Source: Hetaerina americana (taxonomy: Eukaryota; Arthropoda; Insecta; Odonata; Calopterygidae). From it: a DNA stretch of 64,000 nucleotides. The stretch spans positions 13,051,110-13,115,109 of the forward strand of contig JAKTNV010000014.1 in assembly GCA_022747635.1 (NCBI GenBank), in the 5' to 3' direction. Shown here piece by piece: positions 23,401 through 38,400 of the stretch (its first letter is position 1; every line of letters begins with the position of its first letter). Position numbers and translations under genes: made by a program. A model generated the notes under the pieces. That model had not been told where the DNA came from and did no database searches. It saw nothing but the letters and a program-made list of their open reading frames with translations.

Positions 23401-26400
23401 TATTTTGCTCTTTACCTCCATTGGAAGGAATAATTATGTGTGAAATCAGAGTTTTCTTAACTAAAACCTTTTGTACTCAACTCTCACAAAACTTTTCTGA
23501 TGGCTCTCTCCTGTGGTATAGAGAACGCAATGTAGCAATATTTTAAAAGAAAATTTTTAATTATTTTTTATTTACATGTGAGTACATTAATATAATTCTT
23601 GAATTAATTTTTTTGCTAAATATTACCCAATATACCTAATATGTATATTAGGTATATTGGGATAAAGTTTGTAATTAGGATAAATTTTGCAAACTACAGC
23701 AGAAATATTGCAAGCAATATTAATAAATTTTTGATACCATTGGCTGTACTCAATTTAATTATCAATCCTTATAGGTACTGACATCCCATGGTGACTACAA
23801 AACTTATTTTGAATGCTTGAGGCTTCTTTTAGCCAAGACTTAAAACTGGGAGAGCTGCCTTTTCCCCAAGATTAAAAAAAACCATTACCTATGCAGAAAG
23901 GTATATTTAGTGTATAATATATATATGCAATAAAAGATAAACCACACTCAGGGCAATTGTCATAGAGGAATGTGAAACCATGAAAAAGTACATAATCACT
24001 GAAAAAACTTGGCTATACCTGTACATACTTGAATAGTTCAGTAATATTAAAGCTAAATAAGTGAAGTTCATTGCATATGACTATGATTAAATTACCTCAG
24101 CCACCTTCATTGCTTTTTGTTTTTCTTCTGTAGAGGCTTTATCTCCAATCCATACATAGACTTCATCGCCAGTGTCTAACATCATTACATCATCTTCATC
24201 CAAGTCCTAAAAATACATACATTAAGTCATTATCAAATTAAAATTATTCTTGAGTAGAGTGTAAGAGCAGATAAAGAATTGAACTTTATGTATAGGGTTC
24301 ATATGACATACTCATTGAAGCACATTTTTTATGAATAATAATAACCATCTGTTTAGAAATAAGATAAAAAATAATTTCAATACATGCAACAGATATTTTA
24401 AATTGCCATTGAGCAAATGAAACCTTTTGTAGGTGATTAAATTTTGATACACTTTTTTCAGTGCTCACCAAATTGTTTATCTGCCATTCATGAGATGTTT
24501 AATGCACAAAATGTAAAAAATGTGATGATTTATATTTCATTCAAGATACACAAAGCAGTGTAAAACCAACCATCTTTTGTCAACTTTCAGGAGCCACATT
24601 TTCCAATTTCAAATAATTTATTATTTTTGTGACAAATTCTCTAAAATTATCTTTTGGAATTACAGAATTTTAAACATAGTAGCATTTGTTCTTAGTGGCA
24701 TGTATAAAAAGTGCAACCATTCCACTTTTGCCAGCTTTGTATTTAATTATTGACAGGGAAAACTCAGACTTATTTTCATTTGATTACAAGTTTCACCAGT
24801 TAAATAAACTTTAATTCCACAATTTTTCTTGATTAAATTATGAATGTCAGGTGAAATGTGATAAATGAACAGAGTATAAAAAGAAAAATCTCTGGAGTCA
24901 GATAGGTTATGAAAATATTTTGCATGAAAAACAATATTATGTTAATTTATTAATTAATGCATTATTTAAATGTACATAATATATTACTGGCATGGTGTAG
25001 AATGCTGCTACCTGAGCAACGTAAAAAGGAATTATTATATCATGCTTTATGCAGGTTATTTAATGGATAGGAATATTTTTCATTGTACCTTTCTGTACAC
25101 TTTCTGAGAAAGTCTAATATACAAAGTAACAAATATTAAACAGATTAATTAGTGTTCGACACAGCATTTACCTCTTACTGCAGCCCATTCTTAGAGCAAG
25201 CAAAAATGTTGTCTAAATTAGGGATTTGCTTCTAGTTTGAATTTTTACATCTGCTAAATTAGTGGCTGGCCTTGTAAAGACAATGTCACATCATATTTAG
25301 AGTGTAGTGATTGCTTATATGCAAGGGTAGATGACCAGTGGAAAGAGTGCCAATATATAATAAGGCCAAGTTGGCTCATTGCTCATTTTTCAAACTCAGT
25401 GCATAAGCCACAATTCTGTAAATTTCAAATGTGCAAGGGGTTCATTTTACTTCTAATCAACTATATGGGCATTTATAACTTAAATTGTAGAAATTAATAA
25501 CTCTACATATGACTCCTCTAATGCTTACCTCCTGTTTGAAGTTACCAATTTCTTCAACACTGAATTTTCCACTTGGGCTAATGTGGCAATGGAATAGTCT
25601 AGGCTCGAGAAGAGGACCTGTTCTGCCAAGAAATTCTTTTGCGTACTCTCCCTCCCCACCTAAGCCTTCCCAGAAGAATTCTGGCTCCTCACCTTCAGGC
25701 ACCACAATAGGATCATGATCCGGGGAAACAAGCTTTGATACATTGACAGCCATCTCTTTCTCTTCATCAGAGCATTTCTGCAAGACACATTACAAAGGTG
25801 TTATTTATCCTTACTTACCTCTCTAAAGAATTGCTGTGACTGATTTAACACTTAAAGGCAAACATTTCTGCCGGAAACTTTCTCAGTGCCTCTTGAAGGT
25901 CATGTATTTATTGGTTATTTTTCCATGTCGGAGCATCATCATGACAATGTCTATTCTATTCCATTTGAGAACAAATCTCCAGATCAAATAGAGGTGGTGT
26001 GAACCATCAGCTCCTATCGTGAAGATGTCTTCCGAAATGGAATGAAACTACCATCATTGGAACAGAGCCATAATAATAATAAAAGTATCTTCTTGATTCC
26101 AAAAAGAGATTACTTCTTGTTTAGAAATATAATGTTTTTAATGCCTTTTGGAATGAAGCAAGTCACAGGGCCTTCAATTTAATCGATTTAGGTTTTCAAC
26201 TAAGTGGCAACTGATATTGCTTGATAGTTTTCAACCACATCCATACATCTTAGGCACCAAAAAATTAACAGAGTTTTATCAATTACCTGTCCTTGCCAGA
26301 TGTAAGTATTGATGGGAGTTTCGAGGATAAAAGCATCATCAGAGTTCAGTGAAGCTGCTACTTCAGGCACTTGGACTGCTCTTGTGTCATCAGGACATGT

Positions 26401-29400
26401 TCCTCGAACCTGTTACAAATATGTAAATGGCAGATTAAGAGGAATTTTTCCTTTATATCAAGTCAGTCATAAATACTCGATAAGTCAAATTCTTTACATA
26501 TTATTTCATAATTGTGAAAATTCTGCAATAGAATTTTTCATCAACAACACTTTTTATGGTACTTTTAAGCTCAACATACAAATGTCTAAATAATTGATAC
26601 ATATGGCAAAGAAATGCACCAAACCTCTATACAGAAAATAATCTTTACCTAGTCTTGCATTCTTAATATTAATGCCAACACTTCTTGCAGCAGTTTTAAA
26701 TAAGAAAATATGAGGAAAGTTAGGCATATGGAGGGATTTGAATGGAAGTTGCAATGGAAAAGCAATGACTCTGTTGTGGGTAAGCTTGTTTTAACAAAAA
26801 ATGATTGATAGTTGTTTTGGCTGATTACAGAAAAATCTTCTCACCCGAAATAATCTGGTACCATCAACATCATAAGTATCATGATCATGCACATTACGGA
26901 ATCCACTAGCATGTCCACCCATAAAGATGATTAGTTTTCCTGAAACAATGACCAGGGAAATTCAAATAATTATTTTTCATCTGATATAGACAAAATTGAC
27001 ACAAAAAAAGGGAAGATAAATTCCACAAAACAAGAACAGAAAGCACTCAATAATTGAAACAACATGAGTGAGCATTTATGTTCTTTGCTGAAAGAAGGAG
27101 AAACATATCTTCACTGAACATTCAACAAATTTCTCTTTTCATTGAAAGAGAGCCCCTCATTTCTAAAACTAAATACTCTGAAAATAGTAACTTTTGTGTA
27201 ATCTCCCACTTCTAACTTTATTTTTGCCAAAACGATTAGAGCTCTATGCAGAAGATAAGTAAATAAATATGGTATTTTTAACTTCCTATGATACCACAGC
27301 GGAAGAGGAAATACCTAGTATGATTGGATGTACCTAGCAGCACCTAGTGCAGGGATGTAAAGAAAATATCAGTTAACACTTCAACATGAGGCATAGTCTG
27401 GTATAGCTCTGGAACTTGATAATTAAAGGAAAATCATAACCAAAAATTGGAGGCTTTTAAAATGTGGGCACGGAGAAGGATTGAAAAGGTAAAATGGATG
27501 GATAGGAAAACAAAAAAAGAAGTAATAGGCATGGGAATAGAGGAGAGGGTTTCTGGGAGAAAAGGCAGATATTGAGAACTTTGATTGGCGATGGGATGAT
27601 GCAGATGGTGATAGAGGGGGGGGGGTTGGCAAGGCAGGGGGAGGATAAGGATAGGCATATTGGATGGATAAAAGGGCAGAAAATAAGCAGAATTGAATTC
27701 GGGTTTATTGTAGCATAGGATGTCAGTGTGTCTTTTTAGATTACCCTTAGAAATGTAGCAGAGTTGTGGCCAGTGTCTTCATCCAAAACCCCTATTAACC
27801 AGTAGATTACCATTAATAATAATAGTAATGATGATGACACTAAAATAAATTTTTAAAAGAAAACAAAAAATGTTGCCTTTTATTAATGTAAATGGCAAAC
27901 AAAATAGAGTGGCATTGTCTTATGGATGTACATTTGTTCATTGCAAATAGTTTTTTATGCAGTAAACTTTTTCCACAAGCATTTTCATAGCAACTGCAAA
28001 AAATACTTGACAAAAGTTTTATTTCCATTGCTTTGCACTGGAAAAGTTCTCATTGTATGTTATTTGTGGATCATGTTTGATTGACCCTTATGCTCTAATT
28101 GCCCCAAATGTCTAGCACCATCCCTGTTTTGAGCATTCATTCTTCATTTTCTACGGTTTCATTCAGTGTCAATGTTGTGAGTTAAATGGTTTCCACGAGT
28201 AGCTCTAATGGCATACGTAGGCTCTTGCTTTGAATTCATTAAAATATGTTTTTTGCAATATCAGCATTTTAAATGAGTGATTATATGTTCATCACATACT
28301 CCAGCAAAAACATCCACGTCAGCTTTCTCATGAAAAAATATGTAGGATTAGATCAACTTAAAGAATTACCACTAGGTTTGGCTGCAAAATTTGTACCTGA
28401 AAGAAACTCATTTACCTTTAAAGATCCTCAAGAAGTGCCTTGGTTCATTTCCTTGGGTAACTCTGACTTGGACTGCTTTCCCTGAAAGTTCATTGTCTAG
28501 TTGAACGGTATGTAGGGCAGCTGCAGCTCTTTCATCTTGGGTGCTGTCCTTGCCCTATTTGAATGATTTCAAAATTACACTCAACACATAATAGATTGTA
28601 TAATCATAATAGATATAAGACATTTTATGTCAACAACTACTAGCTTATGAAATTATGAAAAAATATCAATTTTTTATCAAATGTAAAATTATGAGCAATT
28701 TCTATTAAATTGTAAATATGTTAAGTGTCAGAAGATAAGCTAAATGGAAATTCCTTTGACAAATTCCAAAGAAACTGCGGGAGATGCCGCAACAGTAACT
28801 TTTAACGGAGTCATCCGCTAATGAGCATTTCAATGCAACAATTTCAGAGCGTAAAAATCATTCGCCTTGACTGGGACTCGAACCCAGATCCCTCAATATC
28901 CGGTCGAGTGCTTTAGCCACTTAAGCTACCGAGGCGTCCTCTTAAACTCTGAAATTTTTTGGGGCTTTTAAAGGAACTAGATGTTATGACGAAATACCGT
29001 ACATACAATGTCACATTTATTCGTAGTCGTGCGCGAGGCGCCACTGTCCACGAGGTTAAAGCCAACTTTTAAACACGTATGGTGTTTTCCCTTTGACAAA
29101 TTCCAAAGAAACTGCGGGAGATGCCGCAACAGTAACTTTTAACGGAGTCATCCGCTAATGTGCATTTCAATGCAACAATTTCAGAGCGTAAAAATCATCG
29201 AGTCCCAGTCAAGGCGAATGATTTTTACGCTCTGAAATTGTTGCATTGAAATGCACATTAGCGGATGACTCCGTTAAAAGTTACTGTTGCGGCATCTCCC
29301 GCAGTTTCTTTGGAATTTGTCAAAGGGAAAACACCATACGTGTTTAAAAGTTGGCTTTAACCTCGTGGACAGTGGCGCCTCGCGCACGACTACGAATACA

Positions 29401-32400
29401 TGTGACATTGTATGTACGGTATTTCGTCATAACATCTAGTTCCTTTAAAAGCCCCAAAAAATTTCAGAGTTTAAGAGGACGCCTCGGTAGCTTAAGTGGC
29501 TAAAGCACTCGACCGGATATTGAGGGATCTGGGTTCGAGTCCCAGTCAAGGCGAATGATTTTTACGCTCTGAAATTGTTGCATTGGAAATTCCTTATATC
29601 TGGAAAAAAATGTAGAAGTGCAGCATTACAAAGTATACATGCTATTTAAATCATGTGGTAAGGCATAATCAGGAACTAGGCAGTGGAGAAAAGAGGATTC
29701 AAACAGTTGAATTAACTTATTACTCATTCAGGAGGTTCCAAAATTTAATAGACTAGTTAATGGATGGCACAATGAGCGAATTGTCAGCTTGATTATTACT
29801 AACATACCATATGAAAATACTATGCTGTCAAAGAATTGAACTAGTCCCTCCATTCTATATTACAGTGTACATAAATGCTCTCCAAACTCACCAGCCAGAA
29901 GTATAACACGTAACCACGGCGACCATCTTTCTGATAAGTGTACTTAATGACATAAGAATCACCACCAAAGAAGAATCCCTTTGCGTTTTCAGGAATTGGC
30001 TCCAGTTCAAAGTTAACCACTCTCCATATTTCTACGTCACCACTTTGGCCATCGTCTGGCATGAATCCCATTGCACACCCACCGCTCTTGACCATTCGCT
30101 TGCCTCTTCCAGGGCTGCGAGTTGGGCTAGCACTGCGTTCAGGTATGGAGGCTGCAAGTAAGGTGAAATACTCATTCAGAAGAAGCACTTTTGCAACTAT
30201 TCTGTATTATAACCATATCAAATGAATTTTCCTGGAGTCAAATACTCAGTAATTATCTCTTCTAAGCCATTCAAGGTTTCCATAAACTTTTGAACAGATT
30301 ATTGATGACTGAATGGCATTTTAAATGAGAGAATCTGACACTGACAGCATTATCTTGCTGACTTGCATGTTGTGTATTCTTCATTGATCAACTGATATGC
30401 ATATAACTGAAACTATTTACTGTGTAAATAATAAAGAGGAATATCAAAGGACTCCAGCAATTGACAACACAAAATGAGCCTATTGTCAATCAATTGGAAG
30501 AAATCCTATTTACAATAATTAGTCTCCATCAGATCCTAGTTTTTATATCAATGTTATACTAGAATATATTTATTACTATGCTATCCTCAACTAATGGCTT
30601 TTTTTGATGTAAATATTTACCATCTGAAAGATGGAAAAATTATAAATAAAACTGCAACCAATAAAAATAAGGCTTCCTAACAAAATTAGCAAATATAAAA
30701 TATGATAATGTTGGAAAAAAGTTATACCAAAGGCAACTTCAGCAATGAGGCAGCCAAGAACAATACCACCTTATTAAATGCCAACTTCTAACCAACAGGA
30801 TTATATTATTTATCTGTGACCTGCATATTTTTACTAGATTAATTAAAAGTGATTATCTCAAACTATTGGCTGTACATTTATGCCAAAACGGGGGCATTTT
30901 TGCTATGAAGAAGTTAAGGAGAACATAACTATCACATTTCAAGAGAATTGGTTATCCTGGTCCTGCCCTTGCCAATTGATTTCAAATCTTATTTAGGCAA
31001 TGACCCCATTTATATTGATGCCTCTTTTTTTGCTGCACTACTTTTCAAACACAGTGTTGTGGTGAGAAAAATAATCAAATCAACCATATAACAATGAAAA
31101 ACAATTTTTACCTGCAATAGCAAGTCTTCCCATTCCCATGGTATCTCCAGCCTCCCTCCATCCACTGAAGTATTGCTTGAAGTAGGATGTTTCTGCATCT
31201 TGAACAACTCTTTGAATCTGCAATACAAAAACATGAAGTGCAAATGACGTTAAAACTCAATCTGTTGAATGTATTTTATTTTAATGTTTACCATGAAGAG
31301 AAGGGTACATGGTTTGATGGGGAGAGGTAGATGGAGAAAATTGTGTGAGAATGTGGTTGACCTGGCTAGGCCAAAATTAATACAAATGATATTATACAAA
31401 TTTTATTTTGGTAATTGCAGCTGCTGAAACAGTTATGTTAAAAGAGTTGACAACAGTGCCAAATTAACAAGAAACACAAGTTGGACCTTTCAAAAAGGCA
31501 ACACCTAAAACTTTAAAACTATTATAAAAAATAATCATGGAAATATAGTCTCAAATATAAATTCTTATGCATTAGGCTCACTGCTCAAAGAAGAAAGAAA
31601 GCTTTGGCTTAAATGAGGGTCTATACATTCAGCTGGACACATTTTTCTCACAGATTATTCTCTTTAACTCATCTTGTTAACCCTCCTGGTATCTTTTTCC
31701 TTTATGACTTCTCCCAGTCATCTTTTGGTTCTAAAACCAGGCCATAGCAGTCAAACTGAATCCTGGCAGGGTATTTAATGGAAAAAACATTTCTGATTGA
31801 TCGAGTAACTTATCTCAGTGGCTGGGCAAACCTTTTTACCTTTCTTACTGAGAGAAAAATTTATGTCAATCGCAGGGATCAGACCATCAACAGGTTGTCA
31901 AGCATTACTTGTATGTAATTTAACATATCATCTTTATTAATTTAAATGATTAGCTAAAAAAATTTGTATTATTATTATATATTGGATTATTTGATGGTTG
32001 ATATGCAACTGCATTTACACAACCATTGAAATGAAAATACAGAAATACTTACTCTGGTCCATTGTGGATAGTTGTTGTTGGTAAGAAATTGTTCAGCTTT
32101 CCTCATCGCCTCCACCTTTTCATTTTTGGTACTGCCTCTGCCAATCCAGACAAATAGTCCAGATGTAATGGTATCCAAAATGAAGCAGTCCTATGGAAAA
32201 TGAAGTCCATTTTAAAATAGGTAAATAATATCTCCTTGAATATGTGTGTGGCCAATATTATTTTTGGGGAATTCATCCAGTCAAATACATGAAATTCACA
32301 TGAGTATATTATGTTTAAAGCTTTATTTTTTATCATGTAGATTTTAAAAAATAGCTCTAAAGAAAAAGATCTTTTATTTTAAATAATTAGGACTTGGGAA

Positions 32401-35400
32401 AAATATTTTCAGGCAAATCATATACATAATGGTGCTACATAGCCTGCATATTTTTATTTGGGTGTATTGTCTCCCTAATATACATTTTTATGACTTCAAA
32501 AAGGACATTTAAATTTATTGACCTCTATCACAAGGAGAAATTTTATCACAGTTTTCTAGTCATATCTTTTAAGGTGTGTTATATTTCAAACTTGCAACAT
32601 GCCATTTCATCTTTTTAAAACTGAACCTTTTAAATTCATGTAAGAATTAGAGCATATTTTGGATTAATTGTAAGGTCCAAGCACAGTTTTATTTATTTTA
32701 TTGTACGTTTTGTCATTCCCATTTTAAACCTGGTCTATCGTATAATGGCATATGCTTTCCAAAAACTAGAGGAAATGCAGGTGCACTAAAACAAGCTACT
32801 GATAGTTTATACCTTTGGATTACCCATCACAACTTTTAAGTTTACTGTGACTGATTTCATCTGAACAGAAACTTGTTAAAAGCTACTTATATAGCAACCG
32901 ATAGGAGTAGCAAATAAAACAACCAAGAGATTATGGCATTAATAACATGGATAGATTGTATTTGAAGAATAGTTTTGCATGACATAATGTGTAACCTTCA
33001 CATTATGGGAGGAGCTGGAAGTCTGCAGGCCTCTCTTTTCAGTTTTATCCACTATATGATTTAATCCTAACATACCGCAAATCTGGAGTGTTCAGTTACA
33101 GCTGAGGTCCCAGATAATTCTTCTAATGGAGCACTGGGGGTACAGTGAATGATTGACTTTTTGTGATGAGTGGCCATATCATATTAAATAAGTGTCCTTA
33201 AGGATCTAGATATGTTTCTATCATGCATTACAAACATTTATCTAGAGAAAAATCATTCAGTTATTTACAGATGCCAAAAAATATCAACGTTAAATAAAAT
33301 AGCCTTTGGAAAACATTTGAAAGTTACATGGATCAAAACTGTTAGGTACATATGTTGGTATTCACAAAGAAAATTATCTACTTTTGAAGCCATGCTACTG
33401 AAACAAAGAGCGACTGCTAAGGATGAATATTAATGCATCATACATACCACATAGAAATAATTAAATTTATGGAAGAATGTATCAAAATTAACAAAAAAAG
33501 TACTCTGTAAAACTTTATTGATTAACAACTTGCAAGCAAAGTTACTATGACAAATCTATCTTTTTAACACCTAAGACCACTGTAATAGAACTCATGTTCC
33601 TTTCATTACCTGCTTATTACTAATTTTGAAGGATTTTAAATCAGGTTTTCCTGGAAAATTCAATTACTTCTTTTTCTCTAAGTGCAGTACAAATTATTTA
33701 TTTTGAAATTCAAGCAACTGAAAAGAATAGGGTTGGGAATATCCAAATTGTAACATTTTAACAATCCATGTCATTTTATTATCCATATTTTTCCAATTAT
33801 CCGTAACATTTTAAAAATTCTTTTATTTTTCATACTTGGCTAGTAACATTTCAATTACGTTTTATCTAATCAAACTGACCTAGCATGTTTTTAATGCATT
33901 TTGAGCCATACATTTAGAATGAACCACTTTCTGCTACATATATATACATAGTTACTTTAAAAATACACAAATGAATGCCTATTATCAGGGGTTAATTGAT
34001 GATATATCCACCTCCTGGTCAAAGCCCAAGGAATCAGTTTGACTATATACTGTTTTTGGAGCAGATATTAAAATGACATTTTTTTCTGTTGTATCATTCT
34101 TCTTGCATCGTTGAAATAGAACATTCTACTACTTAAGCCTCAAAGAGATTCCCTTTCATTATTTTTCACAGAAGGGAACTATCCAAGCTAGTGCTTACAA
34201 ATTTCCTTTTGGCATTCCCCTGGATGTTACATGCACATTATTATTGCTTCTTTTGACAGTAAAAAACATTTTCTTCCATCTGATTTTTTTCCATGAATTA
34301 TGACTGCGTGAATTGCAATTACTTTGTGATGGAACAATTTCTTCACAAAATAAACAGGAAACTTGCACATCATATCACCAATAAAAGTAAACCCACTTCA
34401 TAACTTCAGACAAGAGCAATAGGAGGACCTTAGTAAAACTATTCTCAACACACATGGTCTCCGTTAAGTGGAGGCAACTCTTGGATTAATCAATTAGAAA
34501 AAGCTAGAAAAAGAATAAAATGCTTCCTAAATAGTTTTTAAAATTTATTATGCATGCATTAACTGATGCCTAACATTAGAAAACCAAAGAACTTTTTCAG
34601 TGTAAATTTTAATGAGACCATTTCACAGAAAACTAAAGAAAATGAAAGTATTTTACCATTAAAAAATTAAGAATGAAAGCATACATACACATAACATAAG
34701 CATTTTTGCCAGTGGATTAAAAAAAAGTGTTAATTTCTTACTATTTATGTTCTAAATGTATGAAGATTTTTTTAACACTATTATAGCATTATTGTGTCAA
34801 AGATTTGGAGCACAAACATTTAAATACCAGGACTACTAGCGGCTTGCTTAAAAGCTACAAAATAATTATAGAAAATAAATTCCTACAAAAATATTTGTTA
34901 GTAAGTCGCTATTTCATTAATATTTTCAGCATTTTGTATGGAAAGGATTACTTGGTTAACTAACAGCTGTCACTGAGTAAGCCTTAATGTATTGGTTAAC
35001 ATGGAATGAAAATAATCTACATGAACCCACTTCATTAGTTATTCTTTATAATAATTGAAAATATTTTACAAATTTACCTGTTCATCATCATCCTGTGGCA
35101 ACAAAAAAGATAATAAATTAGAAATGGCAATGCAGACATTAATAAAACAGAGCAAGACACAATTTGTCAAATATTACATATGCCATACATTCAACAACAT
35201 TAATTTCATGCAATGCTACTATTTCATAATTTACCATTTTTATTTAGAAATATCACAGGAGCAATTAATCTCTTGAATCTAGTTTACTGAGAAGGTTTAT
35301 AAATATGAATCCCAAAAAATAATTGTTTTATTTCAGATAGTGATGCTTTATATTTTTTCTCAAAGAAAATTTCCCATGAGATAAGATAATTCTCATAAAA

Positions 35401-38400
35401 AACTTTGATTGGAATTGAATTCTGCAGCCCAAAAATTATTCTCTTACTGGATGGGTAGATGATCATTTTACTAAACTGGCAACACTAAAACTGAAACTGA
35501 CAAATATGCTGTGGAAGAGTGTTACTAGATTTGAGTATTCAAATCACTCAAAAAATTAAATGCTACATTTTTTCATGATGTTATTAGCTTATTTTTTATT
35601 TATTAGGAATACCAATGCATACTTAAAAATTAGATTCTGTGTTTATTTCATGGTACTTCCAAAATGTTCTCTAAAAATTGTTACATATATACATATAACA
35701 AGAATCTCAGTTTGATTTTTAAATAACAGCGAAGTTCATCTCCATCTTATCAAATAATTTTTTGTAATCCATTCATTAGTTATACAAAAAAAATATTTAT
35801 TTTGCATTTTATTTCTAAAGAACAGTTGGTCAAAAATTTTGTGCCATTTGGTAGAAATCAAATTGAAAGTATTGGAGTCACTCCATTTACCTGTCATGAA
35901 ATGTCATTTAGTCCTGTTATTAACATACATCCATTTTAACATAGACTCATAGGTCTAAAACTTTATTTTAATGTGTTATGCAAATTCCATAAAGTTACGC
36001 CGGAGACAACAAATTTTATACACTCTCATAGTTCGCTCTATTTAGTGTTTTTCGTATATGTATATGAAACAATCTCACAGAGGATCTATAAAAAACACAT
36101 ACATTTTGTGCATGGTTGAGTTGGATACTGTATACGAAGTCAATAGATGAATCAGTGGATTTCAATCAACTATATATCATCATACATCTGTTTAGATATA
36201 TATTATGTTGATCATAATTTGTTAACAGCATTTCATCAATAACTTATCTCATAACAATCTCAGAATGTTCAGCTGATTGGCAGCAAAATTAATATGCATT
36301 TATATTCAAAATATTTTACTCATGCTGAGACATTTAAGTGATCAAAAGCAATGCAGAGTAAAACAAATATAAAATAATGGTAAATTATGAACTTCACTAC
36401 AAAGCAATGACATTTTTTTCAAACAAAAACAGAAACCAGACAAAAAACATTCATTCATGCTATATACCTTGATTGCATTACTAGCTTTTTACCACAATAG
36501 AAAGGAATAATAAACTCTTCTTGCATTAACCTCTAATTTAAAAAACCATGGTAAAATGTAATATAAAATACTATGAATGACTATCATCTTATAGCCAATG
36601 CTCAGGTCATAGAGACTGTTCCAATGTTATATTTCATTCAAGGCAAATATTTTCCGTACAGGGGCTCATACTCCTCCTTTTACCAAGTAAATGTGCAATT
36701 ATTATGTGCAAAAATATTGTTTTCAGTTAACTACATGCTTACGTAAATACTGAACTTTTCCGTATCACATAATTATAAAATAGGTGTACATTTTAATCAT
36801 CTCATGAACTCAGTATTACATGAAAATGTCTAAATCCAGATATTTACACCCTAGAACAGCCCAAGGTGTGGCTTCATTGTATTTAATATTTTTTCTTGTA
36901 ACTATGCAATACATTTCAGACCTATTGAGGGATGGGTGAGTGAAGCATGTTACTGAGGGGCAATGGGTAATTAACTTAGGTTGTCAGAATAAAGGATTAA
37001 TAGACAAATGAAGAGTTTCTTGGGATGGTGCTGGGAGGGCAAATGACAAAGAGTGTTGGGATCAAAAGAAAAGAGGGGAGGGTTTCCTTCCTGAGGAGGG
37101 GATTAGAAAACAGGGAAAGAGGCAGCAGCTAGAGAGGATGTGCTACATCACTAAATGAATGATCTTTTCAAAAGCATCAATCATATCCTCAATCATAAAC
37201 CCTCCAATTGCTAATCCTGATGCCTAGTAGCATTCAAACAATGGTGTTCAGTTAAGAATTGAGGCATTTGAGGTGAAGGGAAAGCATTTATCTTCCACAT
37301 TCATTTCTATCATCGATGTGTACTCTCATATATATGGAAGGGTAAAAGAAATCTAATGCAAATATTGAAATATTTAAATCATTCCATACTGAATATCTCG
37401 ATTTGTTACCATTGTCTGTGCTAAATTGGTGTAATATTAAGAAGATCTACCCTTATAATAGATGGCCATGTTCATCAGAAGTACAAAAAACTAGTAGTGC
37501 AATCCAGGGATATAAGTGGGCAAAATCTCCTATGTATTAATAAATGTAAATGATCATAGCTAAATACATGCTTCTTTCACATCTTTAAATATATTTAAGT
37601 AATTCATCTCAGTTAATTCAAAATGCACCACACTGCTGTAACTCTAGTTAGCATGACCTACAATATGCTTACCCAGATCCATTTTAACTTACATTTATTA
37701 TAACCAAATTTGATAATGCTTATGTTAACCCACCAAAAATTATGTAATGAAATGATACTCACAGCAGACTGTAACATATTCTGATTAAGTGGTTTCTCAG
37801 CAATTTTTTGCACAACCATGTTACCACTGGCATCACTTATCTTGTACAAGGTGACATTGTTCTGAAATGAAATGCAATAAATTGTTAAAGCAGTTATTTT
37901 GCCTACTGTGCTTACTGCTTGATGATAGAGGTTTCACTTAATGTTCTCTAGGTGCTCACCCACTAATCAGTTTTTCTTGGTCAGTATTTATATAAATAAT
38001 AACAATCTATGTATTTTGATTAAATATACCATACAGATGCAAGATTGAATTATCAGATAAGAACAGTATTATACTTTAAAAATGAAAATCATTTAATACA
38101 ATGATATGCAATATATTATCTTGATAGCTATTAAACACATATGATATAAAAAATATGCCAATGTCTGAACCAGTGTATATACTCTGGAAGTAATTATAGG
38201 ATTGAGTAATTTCATGTTATGTAGCATTGCTCAAGTGCATGCTCACCTGAAATTAAAAGTGAATGTATTATTCTTGAATTTATTATTATATAAAAATTTT
38301 TCATGATATATACTAAATAATGAAGACAAAATCCAAAAAAATGTCTTCTATTGCATATTGGTCACTTGGGCTTAATCTTAATGTTTCTATGGGCAGTGAT

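Larger units (their letters stand above)
28757..29583. mobile_element. Palindromic tandem array of a tRNA-derived SINE, with 12-bp target duplication
   Basis: A unit of about 336 bp is partly repeated and then mirrored. The arms (about 28,831-29,197 and 29,219-29,585) are nearly identical inverted copies around a 21-bp spacer. TGGAAATTCCTT flanks the whole on both sides (28,745-28,756 and 29,584-29,595), consistent with a single insertion. A 107-bp block recurs directly at about 28,754 and 29,090. The array is CpG-rich inside a CpG-poor intron, so it looks recent. Confidence 0.85.

Noticed and set aside
25509..25718. Plus-strand open frame at 25.5 kb
   Set aside because: It is the antisense shadow of gelsolin exon 14.
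28864..29552. Two tRNA genes with a GGA-like anticodon
   Set aside because: The acceptor stems are imperfect, T33 is missing, and both lie within a mirrored repeat; read as SINE heads.
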